Shown here: positions 56,465 through 64,000 of the stretch, piece after piece
Layout: the number at the start of each line of letters is the position of its first letter
Position numbering within the stretch: position 1 is the stretch's first letter
Origin: Timema cristinae
Taxonomy: Eukaryota; Arthropoda; Insecta; Phasmatodea; Timematidae
Length of the DNA: 64,000 nt
Direction: 5' to 3'
NCBI GenBank assembly: GCA_039000515.1
Contig: JBCFYV010000001.1
Coordinates: forward strand, 30,984,061 to 31,048,060
The notes under the pieces: generated by a model
Databases searched by the model: none
What the model was told of the DNA's origin: nothing
The model's input: only the letters and a program-made list of their open reading frames with translations
Translations under genes and position numbers: made by a program

Positions 56465-57016
56465 TTTATGTGACAAATGATTCCTATTGCACCAATGGAA
56501 TTAGTTTGAGGATCTCCATGGCCAAGAAAGCTTTCAACAATAAAATGTTACCGCTGATCTGAGGAACTGAGGAAGAAACCTAATGAAATGCTATATTTGG
56601 AGAATTGCGCTGTATGGAGAAGAAACTTGGCCTCTTAGGAAGATGGAAAAGAAATACTTGGAGAGATTTGAAAATGTGATGCTGAAGAAGACTTGAGATT
56701 AGGTGGACGGACAGGGTGACAAATGAAAAAAATCCCAAGAAGAGTGGGTGAGAAGAGAACCATTTTGGATGTGATTCTTCGGTGCAAAGCAAACTGGATT
56801 GGACACATCCTTAGGAGGAACTGTCTTCTGCACGTAGTGTATGGAAAGGTTGAGGGAAAAAAGAGCTTAGTAAGTAGAAGGATTAAAATATTGGATGACT
56901 TGAAGGAAAGAAGACAATTCTGGAAGCTGAAGGAGGAGGCAGAGAACAGGGCGCATTGGTGGTTTAAGTGCATTGACATAAGGAATGGACCTGTCGTAAG
57001 ACAGAACACCTAATAA
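56465..57016 (+). pseudogene. LINE (type L3) RT C-terminal region, degenerate
   Basis: In order, with frame breaks: YCTNGISLRISMAKKAFNNK (end of RT), a WRIALYGEETWPLRKMEKKY segment in another frame, then at 56723-57013 RRVGEKRTILDVILRCKANW, IGHILRRNCLL (the WIGHILRRN motif) and GRRRIKILDDLKERRQFW-type sequence. Ends GGACCTGTCGTAAGACAGAA followed by a TAATAATAAT tail. Confidence 0.85.
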
Positions 57017-57029
57017 TAATATTAATGTT

Positions 57030-57110
57030 ACAAAAAACACTTTTTGCCAAAATTAAATTAAATATTGATTAACTATGATGAATTTAGTTTAATGTTCTAC
57101 ATATAGTAGA
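57030..57110. repeat. Foldback-element fragment
   Basis: TTTTTGCCAAAATTAAATTA and AGTTTAATGTTCTACATAT match the outer arm of the foldback family. One arm only. Confidence 0.4.
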
Positions 57111-57116
57111 GACCGA

Positions 57117-57192
57117 CACCTTAGCTCAGTCCGTCGGGTGCCTGCCTGCTGAGCCAAGATTACCGAGATATATTCCCGTCATGATCAAAACA
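57117..57192 (+). mobile_element. SINE family C head fragment
   Basis: CACCTTAGCTCAGTCCGTCG, CCTGCTGAGCCAAGATTACC correspond to the family C head. A body-like word (TTTGTCCTAGTCTTAAGTTA) occurs separately at about 57743. Confidence 0.5.
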
Positions 57193-57867
57193 TTATTTTT
57201 TGAGATTGTCTCTACGCAGCTTACAAAGGAGCAAGGGAATTTATCCAGATAAGAAATAGAATTCAATTATCAATTTATATAATTTAACATTTCTTCACCA
57301 ACAAACTTAATGTAATCTAAAGTCAAAATATTTTCAATTTTTTCAATTTTTTTCTAATTTTATACTGTCAAGCTTTAGACCAATGTTAATTTTCTAGCTA
57401 AATAGTTTAAATTACGTCATTTAAACTGTTTGTGACTTTTCGTGTGTATTTTTATCTGTTCGTCATGTATGTGACCTTGACTCACATTTTTAATGTGTCA
57501 TTTTAATAATTTTCTGATATCTTATATCTGATGCTAGTTTTAAATTATCAATTAGGTCCAGTTGTTAATCAATCTAAATACACTCATTATATTAAAAGTT
57601 TGCAATTTCACATAAAAAAATTTTGACTTTATATTCAATTACACCAATAATTTTTATATTGAATTCTATAAATGTAAAATAAAAACATTATCATTGGTTA
57701 AATGTGGATTTCCTCTTACACATTTCTGAATTAACAACCGTGTTTGTCCTAGTCTTAAGTTAAATTATAAGTCGTGTGCTGATATAATCAGTAAGTTCAA
57801 AAAGTGCTTTGGTAAATACCTCAAATAAATAAATAATCATAGTAATCTAAACATTTCTTATATATTT
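57193..57867. other. Gene-free AT-rich stretch
   Basis: Nothing beyond the SINE C-like word near 57743. Confidence 0.35.
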
Positions 57868-58165
57868 GGCCACCTCTGTGGTCTAGTGGTTAGAGTTCCT
57901 GGCTGCAAATTCAGATATCCCAGGTTCGATCCCTGTCACTTCCATATTTTCTGTGAAGAAGTGGGTCTGGAACGGAATCAACTCAGCCTCATGAGGACAA
58001 ATGAGGAGTAATGAATAAAAAAAATCAGTTCCGTTCTAGAAAACTGAGATCAACAGGAGTTTGTTGCACTAACCAGATGAGAACACAGAAGTTGGAATTA
58101 TCTATGCCAGCAAATGGCGGCTACTCTGTTAGGATGAAATGGTTGAAGGCTGATGCCATGGAGTT
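57868..58165 (+). mobile_element. SINE family D (tRNA-derived), best copy
   Basis: Head GGCCACCTCTGTGGTCTAGT, GGTTAGAGTTCCTGGCTGC (Glu/Asp-tRNA-like) with B box GGTTCGATCC. The body has AACTCAGCCTCATGAGGACA, and the end GATGCCATGGAGTTATA. Confidence 0.85.
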
Positions 58166-58174
58166 ATATTTAGT

Positions 58175-58372
58175 GCTAGGGATGATAAAAGTAAAATTTA
58201 GGGGGAAATGTATCCTAATTTGCGTGGAGAGAGAGTGGAAGAGAGAGAAAAGGAGTGGGAATATATTAGGGGAAAAATAAGCTCAGTACAACCGGGTAGG
58301 ATTCGAACCCCAGTCTTCCCACCACCGTAAAATCAAACTAATTATGCTCGAATTTCAGACCACGTGTCCACT
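58175..58372 (-). mobile_element. SINE family A, 3'-decayed
   Basis: ATCCTAATTTGCGTGGAGAG, GATTCGAACCCCAGTCTTC (inverted B box) and GACCACGTGTCCACT (head), directly after the SINE D copy. Confidence 0.7.
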
Positions 58373-59108
58373 GTTGAACTTTCCGGTCCTGAATTCTTGA
58401 TGAAACCCAGAGTAATTTATAGTTGACAGGGGTTGAGTTGTTTATGGTTTGACATTTCAAAGTGAACTTCTTATTATACCTGAAGTAATAGTAAACCAAT
58501 AGTAATATTAAACCAATGGATGTGATGTATGAGGTTTTCGTGACCACCAATCATTGTTTATTAATACAAGTATTTCGAATGGAGCCAGTTAATAAAGTGT
58601 CCGGACGTTTGTTCATTCCTACGCCATTACTCTTCACATTCCGTTGGATACTCCGTTGTATAATTTGTCTACACAGCTACAAAACCATAAAAACTGTTAT
58701 TTACCAAACTACAAAAGTGTGTTGTGGTACGTTTGGGACTTTCGACCTTTTTTTTTAATATTTGTAAAGGACACATAAAATATGCATATATTTTGATAGC
58801 TCTGGTTGTATAATTCTTGTTTTAAAAACTATATGGTGTCTTAATGGGGGTGATAAAGGAGGTAAGCGAAATAAATAATGTTTGAAGGTATAGTGTCAAA
58901 TACAAAAACAAAATGTATTAGTGAATTTACCCCATTTTTGTGGTAGAATAATTTAAGACAGTGGTGACCCTTCTGAGAATGGTATTGTTGGCTACCATCT
59001 ACCATCTGCCATCTCCGCCCCCACCCCACCCCATCTCAGATCCCTACACCAAAAGTTAAATGTAATAAGCATGCTGAGATCAAAGATAATAACTTCAAAT
59101 GCATGCTA
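58373..59108. other. Gene-free stretch
   Basis: Nothing recognised. Confidence 0.35.
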
Positions 59109-59336
59109 CAGTAGCCTCGTGGTTTCTTTGGTGCTGACTGACAGCTCACAGCTGACTTCTGACAGTCAACATTTAGGTATATACCTAAATTTTAACTGTC
59201 AGAAGTGACAGCTGCTAATCACATGTTTTTGAAGATCATCTGGTTTAGCGTAGGGATACGTAATTTGCTCTGGTAACATTTTAAGGCTGTCAGCTGTGAG
59301 CTGTCAGTCAGCCCCAAAGAAGCCATGGGGCTACTG
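59109..59336. mobile_element. TA-flanked MITE, copy 2 (228 bp)
   Basis: Ends CAGTAGCCTCGTGGTTTCTT and (inward) CAGTAGCCCCATGGCTTCTT, with TA on each side. The interior matches copy 1 at 53994-54228 (GCGTAGGGATACGTAATTTG). Confidence 0.92.
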
Positions 59337-59654
59337 TACATTGTATTTATTTCAATTAAAATTTGGATTCATTTTCTTCAAGATCTTCTAGGAAAATATA
59401 AGTATCCAACGCAAGATGAGAATAAAAATTAAAAATAAAGTCAAACAATCTTATGTAAATAAATTAAAAACAAAATATAATTCAATCACCTATAAAAAGT
59501 CACAAATTTGTCTACACTTCTGATCTGTTGCCAAATGAATAAATCCTCGTTTGAAAAAACATTATCACTAAATAACTACCCTTTTTTCCGTGGCATAACT
59601 TATAATCCTTATGAATGAAAAAACACGTTAAAATATAACTTATTGTTTTTCTCT

Positions 59655-59893
59655 TTTAGCACCGCTGTTCAGATTAGATGCTTATGTACTAATTACGCTG
59701 ACGAGCTAGGAATTAGGAAAGTTGAATTTAGAGAAAGTTTACCCGCACTTGCATGTAGGCAGAGTGGAAAAAATATCAGAGTAAGACAATACTCAGTAGA
59801 CCCGAGTGGGATTCGAACCTCGATCTTCTAGTCAACATGAGTCCTGTATATTATGATAGTGACAACTTAGATCATGCGGCCACTGAAGTGGGG
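59655..59893 (-). mobile_element. SINE family A
   Basis: Inverted: CTTTTAGCACCGCTGTTCAG (end), TACCCGCACTTGCATGTAGG, GGGATTCGAACCTCGATC (B box), and CATGCGGCCACTGAAGTGGG (head). Confidence 0.85.
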
Positions 59894-60239
59894 TCTGTTG
59901 ATATCAACCCGAAGAATGACAATAACATGTTTCAAAATAATACGTCTTTGTTTTTTTTTTTAGATTTCTCTGTGGTGTTTGTACGTAATAAATGAAAATA
60001 TCCATGGACAAAATAGAATTTAAAATAATAATAATGATAATAATACTAATGGGATAAGATGTGAATTATTTATTTCCGCTACCATAAGAAAAGACCCGAG
60101 GCTGCTTATCAACAAAGCTATATGCACGCAACATGAATCATTAATGAGCTACTTGTTGTACTGGATTGTTAATCGCAGGTGGGTTATTTGAACGACTGGA
60201 ACGTAAAATCTGTTCGAATTATATTATGGGTATGTACCT

Positions 60240-60500
60240 GCTTCGGTGACTGCACGATCTAAGATGTCACTCTCGCAATAACTATACAGCCGACGACAGG
60301 GAAATATGGGTTCAAATCCCGGTCGGATGTGTCGAGGGTCGTTTTTCATAAAATTGCTTTACACGCTCTCTCCACGTAAACGTGGGTACACTTCCCACTT
60401 CCTCTAAATTCCACATATTTCCTCCTTAACTCAATAGCGTAATTAGTACATATACGTATAACCTAAACAGGAAGTAAAACGATGTAATAACAAAATTATT
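60240..60500 (+). mobile_element. SINE family A
   Basis: GCTTCGGTGACTGCACGATC, B box GGTTCAAATCCCGG, ACACGCTCTCTCCACGTAAA, then AACAGGAAGTAAAACGATGT. Confidence 0.8.
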
Positions 60501-60544
60501 AATAACAACATCCTCATCGATGGCATAAACATAAACATAAGGTT

Positions 60545-60735
60545 TTCAGTCTCGCCTTGTCTGGTTTTTCGATCACGGGACAGGGCTCAATCCCAGTCGG
60601 GTGATTTTTTTTTATAAATATTGTCCGTCTCTCTCTCTCTCTCTCTCTCTCTACGAAAATGCCTGTACCTTTTCTCTAAAAATCTTTCTTCCTTATCCCT
60701 GCCTCATTAGTGTATATATGCGAATATTACAGAAA
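60545..60735 (+). mobile_element. SINE family A, decayed, with (CT)n expansion
   Basis: GGGCTCAATCCCAGTCGGGT (B box region), then an expanded (TC)n run at 60629-60653 where the family has CTCTCCCTC, and CTCATTAGTGTATATATGCG. Confidence 0.65.
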
Positions 60736-60867
60736 AAAATTATAGTTTCTGACCTTAAAATGAACATAAAAATTCAAAATATTCAAAAATATAATTTTAA
60801 TGGTTTTTCTCTATGGGTATGAAACATGTTATCTTACCTTACACACAAATAAAAAAGTAGTGTGTTC

Positions 60868-61240
60868 GAAAAAAAAGGTGTTTAGGGAGATGTTTGATTC
60901 AAAAAGAGGTGAAGATACTGAGCAGTGGATAAGGCTACATAATGATGAGCTACATATCCTTTAGTAATAACAGTACTTTTTAAGATAATAATTTTTCGAA
61001 GATTAAGGTGGGCAGTGCATTCAACGTTAATGGTAGATTCTAGAACCATGTTCAGGATAAACCCAATGAGAAGAGACCATTGAAAAGATCTAGACGCAGA
61101 TAGGAGGATAACACTATAATGGATCTGAAAGAGATAAGGTGTAATGAGGGGTATTGGATGGAACTAAATCAAGATAGAAATAGGTGGCGTGCTTTTCTAA
61201 GTGCGGCAATGAACTTTCGATTTCCTAATGTCAGGCATAG
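60868..61240 (+). pseudogene. LINE (type L2) RT C-terminal fragment
   Basis: Across frame breaks: KVFREMFDSKRGEDTEQWIR-like start, LHNDELHIL, then GGCAGTGCATTCAACG in place of the WAGHV box, LKEIRCNEGYWMELNQD-like sequence, and the end AATGAACTTTCGATTTCCTA. Same family as 36885-37280. Confidence 0.75.
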
Positions 61241-61633
61241 AGTAAGTAAAATACACATTTATGTTTATTAAGAATTTAAATTAATGTGCATTTTGAATAA
61301 GATGCATAAGCAAACATATGCAATATTAATGCTAAGATATATTATGACTCAATCCAGACCTTATTGTTTCTATCTTATACACAAACTAACACCGGGACAC
61401 TTGATGGTACAAATATTAGTCACCCCTGTTCTATTTCTTATCCACAATGACGTCACCGTTGAAAAGAAAATCCTAAAGTTCATTGAACAAGTGTTAGTTT
61501 GAATTACATTTTTTTTTTTACTTTAAGGGAAATTATTGAAAGCTAACAATGAACCCCAATCCCTCCCCCCTAACACCATACAGCCACCGTTGTTAGTGAA
61601 ACTATCGATTTTAAAACAAGCAACTAAAAACTC
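61241..61633. other. Gene-free stretch
   Basis: The ORF at 61284-61502 has no known motif. Confidence 0.35.
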
Positions 61634-61725
61634 GCTTCAGGGGCCGAATGGACTAAGGCTTCACTCTCGTGTTATACTGGACTGCTAGTGATGAGATCGG
61701 GTTTAGAATCCCGGTTGGGTCTACT
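61634..61725 (+). mobile_element. SINE family A, 5' half of a split copy
   Basis: GCTTCAGGGGCCGAATGG, A box TGGACTAAGGCT, B box region GGTTTAGAATCCCGG, up to GGGTCTACT, where the next element is inserted. Confidence 0.75.
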
Positions 61726-63131
61726 CGGGGCCTACGTTAACTATCGGGGCCTACATGCTACTGGCGTGACGTCACAGAGAGACGTGGTTTGCTTCCGCTG
61801 CGATCCATTAGTTAACACGGCGTTCACTCGAAGCGACCAACTAAAACTTTATTTTTACAAGTCATGTTACTACTTAGGGGTTTATCATTGGGTTAACGTT
61901 ATTCTGCATTCTTACTTGAGTATAACAGTGATATAATGAAATTTACAGATAACCTAGCCTAAACTATACATTTCAATTAATGTAATAACATATCAAAGCT
62001 ACATACAGAATTTACTAAAATTATTTCCTAATATTGTGTCAGTTAAGTTACTTATTTTTTCGAATTGAGAAGCTTTGAGTAATATTTAAGTTTGTAATAT
62101 TCATAATTGTTTGATAGTTTCATAGCAAACTCACAAATAAACCATGTATTTAAAAAAAATTAATTTCGTTATAGATGACAACACGTAAATTATTGATACA
62201 TAATAATTTTATGTAAGGCAGTAAAATATTACAAAGCTATTACACGAAGGCAGCTTTCTCCAAACAACTCTTTCAATTTCCGTTTTTAATTTATTTTTTC
62301 TGGTTTAATCTGTCTTTGATAACTTTGTGTAGTTATTAAGAAGAATATTACAAAAAATTGAAACAAGCCTTTTTTACAATATCAAAATTAGGTGATTTAC
62401 ATTCAAAATAGATAGCTGAACATAGGTTTAACTATTCTTTAGCAAATCCATCAATAAAGTAAAGAGCATATTTTTTGAAATGCTATTAAACATTTAAACA
62501 ACTTTTAAATTATTTTATTTTCTTAATTTAAGATTAACATTTAATAATCGAATTTATTGTTATAGTTTTCTGAAACATTTAATCTAAAATCAGCAGAGCT
62601 TATATTTCCCAGCGATTTCAATCTATTTCTTCTTTTTTTAAGAATTTCAATTTTTTGTCTTTCTTCGAGCGTTTTTCTTTTCTTTTTGCAATGTTTTAGA
62701 CAAGTATGATGTAGATTTTTCAAAAGTAGTTGAGTATGAACCATTTTTTCATTTTGGTTTGTCTCTTATACAAGTTAAAATGTTGCCATGGACCTTTTTA
62801 CGGAGTCTTCTCTAATAATATCTGATTCCGTAAAATGATCCTCCTATACGACCGAGTACGTGGAAGGGATGAAATTGTTTCTATGAATGGACCTAACCCA
62901 TTTTTGTCTGGGCGTTCCATCACTGGGAAATTTAAATACAGATTTTATATTAGTGTATTCATAGTTGGATTTACATCCAGTTACACAGTATTTTAAGGGT
63001 ATTTATAATACTGTTGAACACTGCACAGATTACACTCATGCGATAGTATAGAGAGCTGTGACAGCTCGGCCTGACGTCACGCCGGTGGTTGGGGAGAAGC
63101 ATGCAGGCCCGATAGTTATCGTAAGCCCCTG
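61726..63131. mobile_element. DNA transposon (hAT-like, 1.4 kb) inserted in SINE A
   Basis: The left end CGGGGCCTACGTTAACTATC pairs with the right end (inward AGGGGCTTACGATAACTATC). The match extends about 50 bp to the TGACGTCA palindrome, present at both ends (61767-61774 and 63072-63079). GTCTACT occurs on both sides (61719-61725, 63131-63137) as target duplication. Inside there is no recognised transposase. A minus-strand ORF at 62744-62541 has a basic stretch (KKKRKTLEERQKIEILKKRR) of unknown origin. Superfamily is inferred from the C(A)GGGG start. Confidence 0.75.
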
Positions 63132-63295
63132 TCTACTGAAGGTGTTTTTTCCTAAATGGTTTTCTACTTTCCTTCAAAGAAAATGCGGGTAGATTACATC
63201 TAAAATGCTTATTTTTCTCAACCCAAACCCATTGAAGTAATGATCATATATGCGTATAACCTGAACAGGTAATAAGTTGCGGTGATAAAATAATA
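63132..63295 (+). mobile_element. SINE family A, 3' half of the split copy
   Basis: Continues from TCTACTGAAGGTG with CTAAATGGTTTTCTACTTTC, TATGCGTATAACCTGAACAG, GTAATAAGTTGCGGTGATAA and an AATAATA tail. Confidence 0.8.
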
Positions 63296-63504
63296 AAGAA
63301 CTAAAAAGCCGTGTTAAAAAGATTTCCATCCATTCGTATCAATCAAATCCCGCTCTTGCAAATTTCACAAATGCTCTCATCGCTTCATATTTTCAAGAAG
63401 AGCTCTTGAACCCTCCGGATCAAGTTTTTGAAACGCTGATATCTGAGCGCTGATCAAGCTGATAAAAGATTCGTAAAGATTATTGAAGTGTAACCAGCAC
63501 CTTA

Positions 63505-63650
63505 CTAAGCGTCAAAATCATCTAGTCTGCTATGATGGTGATGGGAGGTTGGGGTTAAAATCCAGCAAGATTTACTGAGGGGGATATCTACCTAAATTGT
63601 TTTCCACTGTCCCTCCATGCAGAATTGGGCAGAGTTTCCTTCCTCTCACA
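63505..63650 (+). mobile_element. SINE family A, partial
   Basis: GGTTGGGGTTAAAATCCAGC (B box region), then TTTTCCACTGTCCCTCCATG. The 3' domain is not evident. Confidence 0.6.
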
Positions 63651-63923
63651 AATAGAATAGTTTCTCTATGTTTGCCCGAACGTTTGTTAAATAGGTATCA
63701 ATAGTTGTAAAATAGGGTTTACTTGGACCAATTTTAACGAAATTTGTCAAGGACATTCTTAGAATTTAGGCCTAAAATGTATGTACATGGTTTTTCTATC
63801 TGTTTATTTGTTTCAAGATGGTGGCCGCTCAAATATCTGTCTGCCTGTTCCACGATAACTGCTAAATGCGTGAACTCATTTTAACTAAAAACTTCTTTTG
63901 CTTAGGCTTACACTCCTTACTAT

Positions 63924-64000
63924 CTTTCTTTTTAGCACCACATCTTACTACCGTAGCCTATGTACAAATTACTCTAATTTGTTAGGGATTAGGAAGGTTG
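63924..64000 (-). mobile_element. SINE family A, cut by the window end
   Basis: TTTTTAGCACCACATCTTAC (inverted 3' end) followed by TTAGGGATTAGGAAGGTTG. The rest lies beyond the window. Confidence 0.75.

Noticed and set aside
7139..63650. tRNA genes at the many GGTTCGA-type B boxes
   Set aside because: None shows a complete cloverleaf with paired acceptor stems; each continues into a repeated SINE body, so they are SINE heads.

Overview
This is AT-rich, repeat-dense, intron-containing animal DNA, most likely from an arthropod and probably an insect. The best-supported gene matches the insect K+-dependent Na+/Ca2+ exchanger Nckx30C. The rest is crowded with tRNA-derived SINEs, non-LTR retrotransposon tails, hAT and Tc1/mariner-like transposons and foldback elements. 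There are no bacterial features (operons, CRISPR).

Only two host genes can be supported. (1) On the plus strand, 1958-3910 is the last and main coding exon of a Ser/Thr/Glu-rich protein. It has a bipartite nuclear localisation signal, twelve 8-residue repeats carrying Thr-Pro sites, and a C-terminal CNIM (CaaX) farnesylation motif. This is the architecture of a prenylated nuclear-envelope protein; kugelkern is a possible but unproven identity. (2) On the minus strand, nine exons between 42655 and 29560 join in phase into a complete 567-residue NCKX exchanger with a signal peptide, both alpha repeats and a stop codon. A poly(A) signal lies about 130 nt downstream. Its 5' UTR exon and promoter were not located.

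Layout: 0-2 kb, LINE fragment and a long hairpin; 2-4 kb, CaaX gene; 4-19 kb, gene desert with SINEs, a LINE reverse-transcriptase pseudogene and small hAT elements; 19-25 kb, a short hAT copy, then a 3-kb hAT transposon nested inside a mariner-like element; 26.5-27.7 kb, a 28-copy minisatellite of about 40 bp; 29.4-42.7 kb, Nckx30C, whose introns are packed with SINEs, LINE tails and MITEs; 43-64 kb, no recognisable gene, but many SINEs, foldback elements, paired MITEs and several nested insertions.

At least five tRNA-derived SINE families (called A-E here) are present. A and B have unrelated tRNA-like heads but the same 3' end with a TAA-type tail, which also resembles the 3' end of one of the local LINEs. 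This suggests a shared mobilising LINE. Target-site duplications and nesting allow several insertions to be ordered in time. All boundaries and family names come from reading the sequence alone; no database search was done.
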